Source: Saccharina japonica
Lineage: Eukaryota > Sar > Phaeophyceae > Laminariales > Laminariaceae
DNA length: 64,000 nucleotides
NCBI GenBank assembly: GCA_008828725.1
Contig: MEHQ01004122.1
Span: 94,714 to 158,713 of the forward strand
Direction of reading: 5' to 3'
The notes beneath the pieces were generated by a model that saw nothing but the letters and a program-made list of their open reading frames with translations, searched no databases and was not told the origin of the DNA. Position 1 is the first letter of the stretch; every line of letters starts with the position of its first letter. Of this stretch, positions 11,421-22,723 are shown in pieces. A program made the position numbers and the translations under genes.

Positions 11421-12063
11421 GGGTTGCACCCCGTCTGACTGAGAACCGGGTACCCGGTGGCGGGTACCCGGAACCGTCGGAACCGGAATCGGGCCGGAAC
11501 AAATAATTTTACCCCGGGTATTTGGACCCCGGGTACCCGTTGATTGTGCTTTACGGAGCCCCCAAGACTGGGATATACGTTGATTTATACATACACTGTG
11601 CCCCTAGACTCTCCTTTTTCCTTTTCTCCTACAGCCTCTTCGCACAACACGCGACTAGGGTGGCATCCCGTCTGACTGAGAACCGGGTATCCGGTGACGG
11701 GTACCCGGAACCGTCGGAACCGGAATCGGACCGGAACAAATAAATTTACCCCGGGTATTTGGAGAGGCAGCCTTCTGCCTTCCATCTTCTTTCTGTGGCA
11801 TGATTCATCGAGAGAATAGACGAAATTAAGTCATTGCCTCCCACCGTCCGCCTTACCACGCCGCCTGCGGACCGTTCAGGCCCGCTGAAACGCTAAAAGG
11901 GGAGAAAATAGTGCATGGTAACCCGGGTACCCGGGTACCCGGGTACCCGGGCTGAAAGCAGGCCGGGTACCCGGTTCCGGTTCCGTCTGAACCCCCCACA
12001 ATCCGGTCCGGTTACCGGTTCCAAATTTTGAGGCCGGGGTACAACCGTAGGGCGCACCCTATT
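11421..12063. mobile_element. GGGTACCC-rich element, possibly hAT-type
   Basis: The left end reads TAGGGTTGCACCCCGTCTGA and the right end GGGCGCACCCTA, an imperfect inverted pair. A 110-bp block with GAACCGGGTACCCGG..GGAACCGTCGGAACCGG is present twice (about 11421-11530 and 11651-11763), and an inverted relative lies at 11916-12010, including four touching GGGTACCC palindromes at 11921-11951. Subterminal short-repeat clusters are typical of some hAT elements. No 8-bp target duplication is visible, so the family is uncertain. Confidence 0.45.
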
Positions 12064-12088
12064 GTATATACCCATCAGGGACACACAG

Positions 12089-12569
12089 GACGCATCCTAC
12101 GGTAAAGGTGCACCATGCTTTTTCTGGGGTTGGTCACTTGAGGAGTTCTATGCCTAACGCGAAAAAAAACTGATTTAGAATGATAAAAAAAAAAGTGCTC
12201 GTACCCGACGAGCAATCCCATCCACCATGGTCTTAGGGTCGTTCTTATCGAGCAGCTTTTCCCCATGATTTCCAATCTGAAAAAAAAAAATCTTGGAAAT
12301 CTTGGAAATTCTTCAGAGGGCCAATACATGGGAATAAAAAAAAGGGAAAAAATGGAAATCTAGAAAATTGCGCGAAAACAAATATTATTGTAAATTTAGG
12401 AAATTTTGGAAATATATGGCTCCGATAAGAATGGCCCTCTTGCCCTTAACCATAATAAAATGAAACTTAGTGCGACAAAAAACTAGAATTCCGACGAACT
12501 TGGGTTAAGGAGCTCCGTCGTTCAGAAAACGTTTCACCCAAAAATACCGTCTCTAGCGTTGCACGTGTC
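12089..12569 (+). mobile_element. MITE family 1, long copy with a nested element
   Basis: The termini are GACGCATCCTACGGTAAAGG and TCTAGCGTTGCACGTGTC. ACAG is duplicated on both sides (12085-12088 and 12570-12573). The interior follows the family order, with a TTGGTCACTTGAGGAG box on the left and TTCCGACGAACTTGGG on the right, but is split by a hairpin-type MITE at 12236-12437. Confidence 0.85.
12236..12437. mobile_element. Hairpin MITE nested in MITE family 1
   Basis: The inverted ends are GGGTCGTTCTTATCG and CGATAAGAATGGCCC. The interior is rich in TTTCCAAAATTTCC-type runs on opposite strands. TTA precedes the left end and a degenerate TCT follows the right. The copy at 61973 starts TTA-GGGCCATTCTTATCGG, and the element at 27864 has perfect TTA on both sides. 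Three-base TTA targets with GGG-starting termini point to a PIF/Harbinger-type (Tourist-like) MITE, by analogy only. Confidence 0.6.
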
Positions 12570-12573
12570 ACAG

Positions 12574-13221
12574 TGCTGGCGGGCTCAGGTCTGACCGAGA
12601 GGGTGACATCACAGACAGGCTGGCGTGGTGGGATCAAAGCGCCAAGCGCGGGAGAGCACAACATTACGAATTGTACTACAGTTAGTGCAGTATGCCTGTA
12701 ACATAACTGTATAGCATAGTTATTAATTGTAGATATATCGTACCAGGCACCTCGTAAAACTATCAGGCGTTATCATGTCATAATACAGGTAGTACAGGAC
12801 ACCTAATAAGAAGCAGGAAATCTGGTCCAGGCTGGATTTATTATTCGAGAGAGGGTGCTTTCTTCACTCATTGCAAGATGACGACTCGATACTTTCCTAT
12901 TTTCCTCGAAATCTCAGCCTGACTTTCTTATTAGCTTGCTTCTTACTATAAATACGACGTAGGTGTCCTGTACTACTGTACGTACACTGTCGTTTTGTTT
13001 TCAAATAATTTTTAATCACAGAAGAGTAACTGTCCACACCCCCCCTGCTTCTCCGCGTGGCACCCTGATGCCACGCCGGCCCGAGCTCACCAACATTATT
13101 ACCCCGGGTATATAAAGTACACCCACCCGCCGTTGCGTTATGTAATAATAGCGGCGAGAGCGCGGGGCGAGCGATCGGCCACACAACCACTGTAGTGTAT
13201 ACTATATAACGGGAGCGCCTA
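12574..13221. other. No gene recognised
   Basis: A 133-codon minus-strand frame overlaps this region but has no recognisable features and runs into the inverted repeat at 13222. Words such as TACCAGG and ACTACAGT recur. No element ends are evident. Confidence 0.5.
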
Positions 13222-13435
13222 TTTGCAGCATGCATGCTGCAAAAAAAAAACACAGCTCGAAAAAATATACCAGGTACGCGTACTAGTTTTTGGGGCACGG
13301 ATGAACATTATAACTTTTTGGCGGCTAGACTAACCCTAACCCTAACCAAATGTTCACCCGTGCCCCAAAAACTACTGTGTGTGGTAGTATATTTTTTCGA
13401 GCTGTGTGTTTTTTTTGCAGCCTGCATGCTGCAAA
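13222..13435. repeat. Inverted repeat with telomere-like repeats at its tip
   Basis: The left arm (13222-13309) starts TTTGCAGCATGCATGCTGC and the right arm (13349-13435) ends in its near-complement. The arms pair through AAAAAACACAGCTCG..GTTTTTGGGGCACGG. An unpaired bubble differs between arms (CAGGTACGCGTAC against ACTGTGTGTGG). The 39-nt spacer carries CTAACCCTAACCCTAACC, three telomere-type repeats (13329-13347). Confidence 0.8.
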
Positions 13436-13439
13436 CAGG

Positions 13440-15970
13440 CGCTGTCCTATATAACTCCTGCACTAAATATACAACGGCGAGACAAGTGTTTGGGAGAAAT
13501 GGTTTCCAGTTCGCTCCCGAGTAAGGGGACAAGCACAGTATCGCTCACGAAGAGCGGTGGGTCGAGAGTCGGGAAGCCATGAGGCTGGTAGAAGAAGAAG
13601 AAAAATATATATCAATTATATTATCATATTTATTAATATTGATTATGGAGGAGTGGGTCGCATGCCCACTCTTCTCCAGGACCCCGAAAAGGGATCCAAA
13701 TATAATTTGTCCAACCCCTCGGGGAAACACAAATCCCGCCGCAATCTACGTAGATGAATTGCAGAGGCATAACCCAGATACTGTACTAATACGGCAATGT
13801 TACGTATCATACATTTCAGGAATATCACATCAGACTTTGATACGAGTAAATCCCACACCGAGGCACTTCCAAGCCGGGTGTTCCGACAACATATTGCAGC
13901 ATATACTGTACCAGGTACTATGTACGATTTCTTCGTGACCCATCGTGACCCACAAACCGTACGTACGTATTATATAATTCGAGAATGACGAAAGTTTGGG
14001 TTTATCCAAAAAACAAATATGTATGATATTTTACCTGGTATACGACTGTGGTTGCCAACTTGCAGTATATATGTACCCATAGGTGCATCTTGTAAAAGGC
14101 CAGGCGCACACATCCACAGGTCAGCTGTTATTACTAGTCAGTCAGTTTCCCACCAAACCACTAAATGCGCTGAAACTGCTGCTGCTACTACTGCTGCTGC
14201 TTGCCTATACAAGGGAGAGAGAGGGGTTCGACAAAAAAGGTGATCCACCAGAAAAAAAGGAGTGTCCGGCTCGCTCCACCTCCAATACCAACGTAGCCCG
14301 CTCTCGAGCGCGTTTCCTACACTTGTCTCCGTGGTCGTGAGCACCTGCTCTCTCTACTGCTACTCCGCCAGTCCTGCCTTTTCCGAAGGCTCTACGACTA
14401 GCGTACGCTGCGTGGGCTTCGTAGCGAGGAGCCAACAGCGGACGTGCAGCGAACCTCCCTGGCGCCATGTGGTGAGTGGGAGTCAGAGAAGTGAACCAGA
14501 GAGGCGAGATGGCTCAATGCACTTCCTTCCATAAAACGGACACACACACACGCACGTGGCTTGCCGCGAAGAGGCATGCATGTAAGACGCCATGCCTTCT
14601 TCAATCGCGGCAGCATCCATCAGAAAGAGAGAGACCTACACACAGCACGGAGTATATATATATAAACGAGGACACCAGGTATAGGTGCATGCGAAGGGAG
14701 GGCGGTGGTAGCGTTATCTTGTTGTGGTGTTTCCAGCAGGTCGATGCTTTTCACTTCCTGTTGTTATACTATTAATACAAAGTCTATACTGTTTATTACC
14801 AGGCAGGTGTACTTTTTTGTTTTCTTTCTTTGGTTATTTTCGGCCACCAGGCTTGCTTTGCAGCCCAGTTCCTCGGAGTATTGGCCCTCAGCGACTTCCT
14901 GGAGTAATATTAGCCGCAAGCGGGTATGATACACAGGTGTCGTCCCTTCTCCCCGGCCGTTTTTTTTCCCTTTTTTTTGTTTTTTTTTTCGCGCACGCAT
15001 AATAATAGAGAGTTCGGCATTCCCTCTGCCCCACCCGATTCCGAAAACACGAATTTTGCCAGAACTCGCGCTCTCGCACAGAACCACAGTAAACTCAGCG
15101 ACGACATAAATCTCACGGGCAAAAACAAAAAGGCTTGTGCAAAATACTGCAGCATTATTACAGCAGCAGAACCAGCCGAGTTTCGAAACACGGAGCAACC
15201 ACCGGTATGGCGGTCCATCCAGTCCACCCTTTATTATTTAAGCCAACCCCGCTAAATAAGTACCACAAATAAGTGTACAATTGGTTCTGCAAGACATAAT
15301 ATACGAAGTACAGTATATACTTATTTCTGTGGTCGACGTGTCATACTTCGTACCACTATAATAATCAAGTACTGTTACGAGTAGCCATTTTTTTTTGCCT
15401 TTTTCAACGTGTTGTGCAAAAACCACTGCTGCTGCTGTAGTAGTACGAGTTGGGTGTGGATGCGCAGGCGTGCATTTATTTCGCTGATTGCGCTTATTAC
15501 TTATTTTCCTCCGCCGCGATCGATCCCAGGAAACCAGCGGAGGTGGTGCCACAGCACAAGTGCCGGGCGGTAGTGCTCTTCTCGATCCTCATTCTCGCCA
15601 TTTTCGGATGTGAGAGCCATGCATGCCTTTCTGATCATGTGAGATGTGAGAGCCATGTATCACTACCTATTCGTACGATTGTTGGCAAGCGCCTCTATGT
15701 GTGTGTGCAAGGTGTGTGTGTGTGTGTTTTTTTGTTTTTGTTTTTATCCCCCGGCGGATGGGGAAAAATAAAGCTTAAGCCCTCCACACTTCCACGTCTC
15801 ACTTCGTGTCGTGTGTCAATTCACTCCATGCCCCCTCGGCCACTATGTTCATATTGCTACTGTACGAACGGACACGAAGAAATATACATACGCTGCTATT
15901 AATAGATGTAGTTCTTGTTCTCATACTGCCTCGTATTGCGTATAGCCCCCAAAACAAGGATCATGCGCCA
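13440..15970. other. No gene recognised; GC-rich patch near 14.3-14.5 kb
   Basis: Frames up to 150 codons occur on both strands without recognisable domains. At about 14260-14480 the sequence becomes GC-rich and ends in ATGTGGTGAGTG, which could be a short first exon with a donor site; nothing downstream confirms it. A TG-repeat lies at 15713-15727. Confidence 0.4.
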
Positions 15971-15974
15971 TTAA

Positions 15975-16063
15975 TACTACAGTATTCTTCTACGCCTTCA
16001 CCGACTATTTGAAGTAAGTATTGGATTAAATGAGGCCTCCTGCCCCAGTCGGTGGTCCTACCC
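15975..16063 (+). repeat. 89-bp direct repeat, first copy
   Basis: Starts TACTACAGTATTCTTCTACG and is repeated at 16329-16417 with one visible difference (GGTGGT against GGCGGT). The two copies flank 265 bp that begins with a short perfect hairpin, CGCGATAAA..TTTATCGCG (16077-16100). The near identity implies a recent duplication or an exchange between copies. Confidence 0.8.
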
Positions 16064-16328
16064 TGGGATATCTTCCCGCGATAAACTCGGGTTTATCGCG
16101 GCCTATGTCTGCCCGAAGTGGCCCTGCCTACAAACAAAAACCCTGATGTTCTAAGCTGGGTGGGTGGGATGGTCAGTGTTTTTCCCGTTTCCCCGTTGTA
16201 AAATCTGGCGTTAGGTCTTCTCAAACCGGAATGATGAGGCGTGCAGTGTGTACGTAAATTAATTCCAATCGAAATGCTGGATCCACCTCGGTATCCTCGG
16301 TAAATCCGGATCTGTTGATTGTCGATTT

Positions 16329-16417
16329 TACTACAGTATTCTTCTACGCCTTCACCGACTATTTGAAGTAAGTATTGGATTAAATGAGGCCTCCTGCCCC
16401 AGTCGGCGGTCCTACCC
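16329..16417 (+). repeat. 89-bp direct repeat, second copy
   Basis: Partner of 15975-16063. The repeat does not begin TG or end CA and no flanking target duplication was seen, so an LTR-type miniature element is not supported. Confidence 0.8.
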
Positions 16418-16419
16418 AT

Positions 16420-17030
16420 ACTTCCTCACGTCTCTGTCTCCCGCTTTTGACCGCTGAGCTCGGGTCGGTGGTCTCACCCAAACTTACTGGTACTCTCTCC
16501 GACGTACATACGAATTATATAAACTGTACTGTACCGGTAGATTGTTTTCCTTGCACCACATACTCTTTGTTGCCTTCATACGGTGCTTTCCTCGCGGCAA
16601 CTCGATTGATGAGTATCCCCGTATGTATATGTATGCGCAGACATCGTTGTTGTGTATACGTCGGCGACATGGAGAGAGACGCTCGAGCAACGGGGATTAC
16701 TTGCAACTCGGCCGCCGACCGCTGTCGTAGTCGTTTCGCAGGCTAACTACCGGGTACAGCAGTAGCTAGTTCGTTGCCGTAAATACCACTTCAGATTTGA
16801 TGACGGCCGCTTATTATCTGCTACCACTACTACTGGTTGGTATAGTTTGCTGCACAGGGCATGAAGGATATGTCACGTTGTGGCCTCGAGTTCGCTGTGA
16901 CATCATACTACGATGCAACGCGTACTATGTATCATACGAGTGCGCGTTTTGCACTCTGTGTACGTCACGTTTTACAGTTTTCACTCCTACGTGGCTGCCG
17001 GTGGTGCACACCCTAATTTTCTATGTGCGT
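16420..17030. other. No gene recognised
   Basis: Only short frames of ordinary composition; no repeats with other parts of the window were noticed. Confidence 0.5.
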
Positions 17031-17822
17031 ACTACAGTAGTAACCATCTGAGAACGGTACTTTTTTTTTGTGGGTTCTGCCGATGGCTGTACTGAAAGAA
17101 CCAAGGCGACAATTCACACGCTGGCTGTGTCCAACAATGCCCTGAGTGAAAATGAAAATTCGCGTTCGCGTCGATTTTTATATTTTTCAGTTTTTCTTTA
17201 GTTATAGCCTTGAAAGGCTATTTTTGGTAAGGATTGCAAATGGCCAATTTTCAATATATTTAATATCGGCTGGCTCAGGAAACCATATTCTAGACCCGAT
17301 ATTGAAAATGTGTTCCCGGAGGATTGTGGTGATTAGCTATACGATCATCATACAAGTTGTATTGTAGTAAAATATCCATTTTTGATGGCGCTGAAAAATT
17401 TTCCGTTTTGGGGTTAATTCCTTACTGTCAGTGAGGAAAAAAAACGAAAACGGAAAATTTTTCAGCGCCATCAAAAATGGATATTTTACTACAATACAAC
17501 TTGTATGATCGTATAGCTTGTCACCACAATCCTCCGGGAACACATTTTCAATATCGGGTCTAGAATGTGGTTTCCTGAGCCAGCCGAAAATAAATATATT
17601 GAAAATTGACCATTTGAAATCCTTACCAAAAATAGCCTTTCAAGGCTATAACTAAAGCAAAACTGAAAAATATAAAGATCGACGCGAACGCGAATTTTCA
17701 TTTTCACTCAGGGCATTGTTGGACACAACCGGCGTGTGAATTGTCGCCTTGGTTCTTTCAGTACAGCCATCGGCAGAACCCACAAAAAAAAAGTACCGTT
17801 CTCAGATGGTTACTACTGTAGT
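17031..17822. repeat. 792-bp near-perfect palindrome
   Basis: The left arm, 17031-17409, and right arm, 17447-17822, are reverse complements with only a few differences, for example CTGGCTGTGTCC against GGACACAACCGGC and a few small indels. The loop is 37 nt (17410-17446). The arms start at ACTACAGTAGTAACC and end at GGTTACTACTGTAGT. There is no long coding frame; the matching frames on the two strands are mirror copies of the same arm. It could be a foldback element or an inverted duplication. No target duplication is evident. Confidence 0.92.
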
Positions 17823-18870
17823 GTACTGTAGTTCGTGGCTACAGGAGTGCAGCCTGCAAACACACATACATTTGTGTGGCCTGGGTGGCGAAGTGAAAAT
17901 ATGCCGTATTCTGCACGGCCGACAATATAGATAGGCAGGACACCCCCCTACCCCGCCCTCCCTCTCTCTATATGTATAGCCCTCTCTCTCTTGTATCGAT
18001 CGGTTGTCACTGCATATTTCGCGTCGCCCTTCTTGCCTGCCTTTAGTTCTCCTACCGTCCTTGCTTTTGTGTTTGATTGCGTGTTCTTTTCAAAATAGAC
18101 CCAGTCATGGAATGTACAGAGCACCGTTCTCAATCAGACGCCACAGTTGTCATGGTTGCCGTCGCACAATGTGCAGCATATATGGTGTGTATGCACGTTG
18201 CACACAAATACATATCTATATTTGACAGTCGATCGCTCACGAAACAGACACATCAAGAAGAAGAACCCAGGGTACAGTAGTAGAGGGACGCATCTATCTG
18301 TGCTTAAAGTTTAGCTCATTTCGCCACCTACCTGCTTCCAGCTGAACGACTTCATGCTGTGCCTGCGCTACACGTTTGTTATTGAAAGTCTTCGAGTTAC
18401 TTTCTTTCGTATTTGTATGACCATCCGACAATGTGTGGTGTCATTGATGCTGGTCTCGTACACCACGGCATCTCGTCCAGAGCCATATTCAGTACAGTCT
18501 GGCTCCAGGTCACACGCGGTACAGTAGTTAGTGCAGAATATAGTTATGGCCGCCCCCCCCCCCGGGGATTCATCCAGATGTATGTGTTCTTTCTATAGAT
18601 TATTATGTCTTTACTTTCTTTATGATAGCGTTTCGGATTACACAGTATTCGCTGCCCTTCCTTCCGACGCGTTGACTTGCCCGCGCTCAAAACTGACCCT
18701 TTTGGTCGCGCAGCACGGCATCATGCACACTTCTTTCGACAAATTCAGACTACAGTAGTAGTAGTGGTAGTGATGGTCCCTCTATGGTGCCGGTATACGC
18801 CGGCGAACAATACGATAGCGGCAACCCGCACAATACTCCGGACACTGCCACACACTGGTTAAGGTCAAGA
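17823..18870. other. No gene recognised
   Basis: Short frames only. TACAGTAGT words recur at 18277, 18522 and 18752. No element termini were found. Confidence 0.5.
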
Positions 18871-19430
18871 CATTCTTTTCGTTGGGCTACTGGCAAAAAA
18901 AGCGTAACCGAACGCCTACCCAAACTAAGCATTATGGTGTCACTCCCCCCCCCTGGAACGGACCGGATATACGGATCGGCGCGTGTCACCAACAAGCGGT
19001 TCCAAAACGTATGGGAATCCAGAAGTATTTTTCAAGTTCTTGACATGTGAGAATTTCCCTTTTCTATAAAAAGAGTTTCCCATGGTGGGCGTGAGATTAA
19101 ATAAAATTACTATAAATACGTCAGCTGTGAGTTGATTCCAACTATCGACCAACGGCCCATGTCCCTGTCGATGACGTAATTTGTTAAGGTCTTTGTCAAC
19201 GAAGGGACTAGTTTGTGGTAAAAGGCTGACCGATCGCCTGACCAAACTAAGCCTTATCACCCCCCCCCCCCCCTCTACAACGGGCCGAATACACGGGTCG
19301 ACGCGTGTGTCATCAACACGCGGTCCCAGTATTTGTTTGAGTCACTAGCCCGTTGGGCTGCTGGTAGAAGGTTAACAATCGCCTACCCGAACTAAGCTCT
19401 GCAACATTAATCCCACCCGTGCCGAATAAT
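18870..19430 (+). repeat. Degenerate direct repeats with embedded SINE-like block
   Basis: A block with GTTGGGCTACTGG, CGCCTACCCAAACTAAGC, a C-run, then ACGGACCGGATATACGGATC begins at about 18880. Related blocks recur at about 19215 (GCCTGACCAAACTAAGCC, a C-run, AACGGGCCGAATACACGGGTC) and about 19355 (GTTGGGCTGCTGG, CGCCTACCCGAACTAAGC). Between the first two lies the decayed second copy of SINE family 2 on the minus strand (about 19030-19200). Confidence 0.6.
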
Positions 19431-19754
19431 TTCACCGGCACGACGTCTATATATATATATATATGTATATGTAGCGGGCAGTCGGCACTACTAAACCAGC
19501 AGCACTATAGAGGGACCACTACTACTGCACTCGTTTACAGACCCTGCCCCACGCAGGCTTTACCATCGTTTTCGCAGGGGCTGTGCGCGTCGTGTCCTCG
19601 GCATACAGTAGTAGTAGGTAACCCGATTCAAAGACCGTCCCGTGACAAGCCAAAAGCAAGCGCTCTTAAGTACACATAGCTCTTATCTGCTACAGTGGGC
19701 AATGTATAGCTTTTAGTATAGACGAGACATATATACAGGCCGATTTGACCGCTT

Positions 19755-19838
19755 TTAGGACTGCAGTCCCATTTTGGAGACAAAATACGCAAATTCTAAG
19801 TAATTTGTCCCCAAAACGGGACTCCAGTCCTTCAAGGG
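19755..19838. repeat. Short hairpin repeat
   Basis: TTAGGACTGCAGTCCCATTT on the left pairs with AAACGGGACTCCAGTCCTT on the right, with arms of about 30 bp including AGACAAA/TTTGTCC. A related stretch (AGTTTGTCCCCAAATTCG) lies at about 39820-39860 inside the diverged MITE. Confidence 0.6.
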
Positions 19839-19888
19839 TTAACTCCCGAATGCTCTTATCTTGCTTCGGCGCTCGTAAATCGGGGCTC

Positions 19889-20159
19889 GACTGGTGCTAC
19901 GGTAGGAGGGTCATGTATAGATGCTTCCTTTTCACCTGCACAGAGCCACTCGGCCGAGCGACTGCTTTACTACGTTGTACTCATATTACCTTTTTGTGTT
20001 TTTTGTTGTTCTATATGTACCGCCATTGGAGGACTTGTTACGCAACACCAACGAACTACGTTTAGGTCCAATTTCAAATTATATCCGGAGCCACTCGTCC
20101 GAGTGGCCAAAACCCGGTAGTGAAAATGTGAGTACCCCCCCCCTATCGTAGCACCAGTC
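19889..20159 (+). mobile_element. MITE family 2 copy
   Basis: The termini GACTGGTGCTACGGTAGGAG and CCTATCGTAGCACCAGTC are inverted copies. Internal GAGCCACTCG/CGAGTGGC palindromes near both ends match the copy at 3537-4055. The flanks GCTC and GTTT do not match, so the target duplication has decayed. Confidence 0.75.
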
Positions 20160-20875
20160 GTTTCCATTGTATAGGGATAGAAAACATGGTAGGCCTTCAT
20201 ATTCTATACGTATCAGCGGGCAGCAGCAAGTACGGTGGTAATAGTAGTAGCGGGATTCAAGGTTAAACGGCTGTATCCACCATCCACTCACTGCAGACAG
20301 CGGACAGTAGAGGTAAGGACATAGTTCGGGTCCGCTCTGTCTTCTCGGAGAGGACGAGTGCTCGATGGCATCCCAAGTCGTCAATAACTCCCTGGATGCC
20401 TTGCCGCCCGGAGTGAGGATTGGTTCCTGTCGCTGGCCAAAAACTACTTGCTACTACTACGTAGAGCTACACGCCCAGTGTTTGGTCTGTGGTTAAAAGG
20501 ATAGGAAGAGGTGGGTCACGAACAAGGCAAGACGTGTTCTAAATTAAAGAACTTACCTCCGATTAATAACTAGGGGCCAGGCAGCAACTGGCAGCAACTA
20601 ACTGGCGCTATGACGACGTGGATGCTTCTCTAGAAGAAGCTACACGTCTATGGAACGGTGCTTGGTGGGGCAATTCTTGGTCTTGCTACTATAACTGTAC
20701 GCAAGTTTTCCGACAGCATAAAACAATCCCATCCACCATCCACCACACATCATCTACATCCAAACAGCGATGTTTATTTGGATAATTTCCTCCTGCCGAC
20801 GATCGCTGGTTTCAGCGTATATAGCGTGATCTCCCCACGAAATACATACTATTAATAGTACTATAATAGGGTGGC
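20160..20875. other. No gene recognised
   Basis: Short frames only. No repeats of note were found up to the MITE at 20876. Confidence 0.5.
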
Positions 20876-21136
20876 AACGCGTGCTACGGTAGAGGTAGCA
20901 CTTTTTGGCTGAATCGTTTTCTGAACGATCTATTAAAGGCTCCTTAACCCAAATTCGTCGGATTTTTTTTTTCATTTTTTGTGACGAAATATGGTTAAGA
21001 ATATACTTCGGTCATGATATTTCTCATCCGGCAGAACTTTTTATTTTCCCTCCAAAAAAACATTTCTGTGGTGTATGGCGCTCCTGAAGTGAGGAGCTCA
21101 GAAAAAACATGGTGCACCTCTATCGTAGCATGCGTC
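20876..21136 (-). mobile_element. MITE family 1 copy
   Basis: Left ACGCGTGCTACGGTAGAGG and right CCTCTATCGTAGCATGCGTC. The interior keeps GCTGAATCGTTTTCTGAACG, CTCCTTAACCCAAATTCGTC and GCTCCTGAAGTGAGGAGC in reverse orientation. The flanks TGGC and GTGT do not match. Confidence 0.88.
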
Positions 21137-21339
21137 GTGTTTACGAATAATTTGGTTGAGTTGAGTTTCTTGCACTGACTGTAGTCTATTTCCTACCAGT
21201 AGCCTTTACCGCACCACTGAATTATTATCTAAGATAAAGTATGGAAATCGGGGAATATTTTATTATATACCTTTCAGTGTGGTTGACCAATTTTCGAAGG
21301 AAAAAAAAAACGCCTGATTTTTTCGAGACAAAGCTCATA

Positions 21340-21392
21340 AGGGTTGGGGCGGGGTCGGGGTTGGGGTTGGGGTTGGGGTTAGGGTTAGGGTC
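21340..21392 (+). repeat. Interstitial telomere-like repeats
   Basis: GGGGTTGGGGTTGGGGTTGG passes into GGGTTAGGGTTAGGG. It is a mix of TTGGGG-like and TTAGGG units, about eight in all. It is internal and not at a contig end, so it is a relic or a repair scar, not a telomere. Confidence 0.8.
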
Positions 21393-21399
21393 TAAAGTA

Positions 21400-22720
21400 G
21401 TGTTTTCGGCGTTTTTCGAAATATTCGGTGTCATAACACTGGAACCACACGCGGGCCACAACCAAGTCCCCGATTTCTATACTTTATCCTATATAATAAT
21501 TCAGGATTGCGGTAAAGGCGACTCTGCAGGTATACAATAGCAATCCCAACCCACGAACGGTGGGAAAAATGACAAAAAATGTCGTTTTTTTGCCACTGGG
21601 TATTGGGTAGTACGTCTGTGGAGGAGTGGTTCGCAAATGGAGTGACTTTTGATTGGCTAGCATCTTCGGATACACCCACTTCAACCAATCAACTCCTCGT
21701 GTTTGTAAGGTTTCAAACCTTTTTATAACCCCAAACCAATGGTTTCTAGCAAACACCCTATTACTAGTGGGCGTGTGGTACTTGATTCTGTGTAGCTTTT
21801 TGTAGGAGGTATGATAGGTAGGTGCTGTGGCATGTGGGCCCCCCACATGATGCGTGGCCTCAGTCCAAGTTTTTGCAACCATAGGCCTGTGGTTCAGGAG
21901 TTCCTCCGTTCATCGTTTTTTGCGAAACTCCGACCTCGAGCCGCTTAAATGTTCTGCTTCGTGTACCTTCACCCCTCATTCCCTTGCAATCTCCTTACAC
22001 GATAGTCCCTTTGCGCATAGGTTTCCTTTGTTTCCGTGGTTTTCTGCTTTCGGGAATGTTATGAGTGATCAACGTTGAAGCTCATGCTGCACATTGTCGG
22101 ATGGCAAATATAATAATAATGGTAATCCGCTACATGTCTCGAGCCACTTTTTATGTTTTGCTTCGTTTACGTTCACCCCTCCATCTCCTTGCAATCTCCC
22201 TCATACACTAGTAATACACTATTTAACATATTTCGAGGGTCGCCGAGCCCCATAACAACCTCCCAGGTCGCAAATCGTTCGCTAAACACCCTCTTTCTGC
22301 TTGCCAAGCGCAGAGTCACCCCGTCTAAAATTATAGCAGCTGGTGGTGCGTGCCACTCTGTCCGACAATGTAAGGATCATTTATGTTGTCCTGTTAACAC
22401 TTGAACGGTCCCTCAATTTCCGAACAGCTTGGTATACCAGCGCGTAAATTTCAGCGTGGATCAGGGCGGGAGGGAGAGGGTTTGCCTCTCTTCTGAAATC
22501 AATACCACCTACTACCTGGCACTATTTACTGTAGTACAAAAAACGCTGGTATAGGGAATCGTGTAGTGGTGGTACTGCGCTGGTATACTGGTGGGTCGCT
22601 ACCGCTCCAAATCACTATAATCGGGAATCGGGTGCTGATGGGACTGCGCTGGTAGGGTTCTGGTGGGAGCAACAAAAAGGGTTTTGGGGTGATCTGCAAT
22701 AATCGCGAAAGGGGGAACAA
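21400..22720. other. No gene recognised; partial internal duplication
   Basis: A stretch with CTCGAGCC..TGTTCTGCTTCGTGTACC..TTGCAATCTCC occurs at about 21940-21995 and again at 22137-22200. The GTGATCAACGTTGAAGC repeat lies at 22030-22110. Two CCAAT words lie at 21693 and 21738 near a TTTTTATAACC, but no coding start follows. Confidence 0.45.
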
Positions 22721-22723
22721 AAC

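Noticed and set aside
13329-13347. A true telomere
   Set aside because: Only three units, internal to the sequence and inside an inverted repeat.
15975-16417. Miniature LTR (TRIM) element
   Set aside because: The 89-bp repeats do not begin TG or end CA, and no target duplication, primer site or purine tract was seen.
21690-21745. Promoter with CCAAT boxes
   Set aside because: Two CCAAT words and a TA-rich patch only; no start codon or exon follows.
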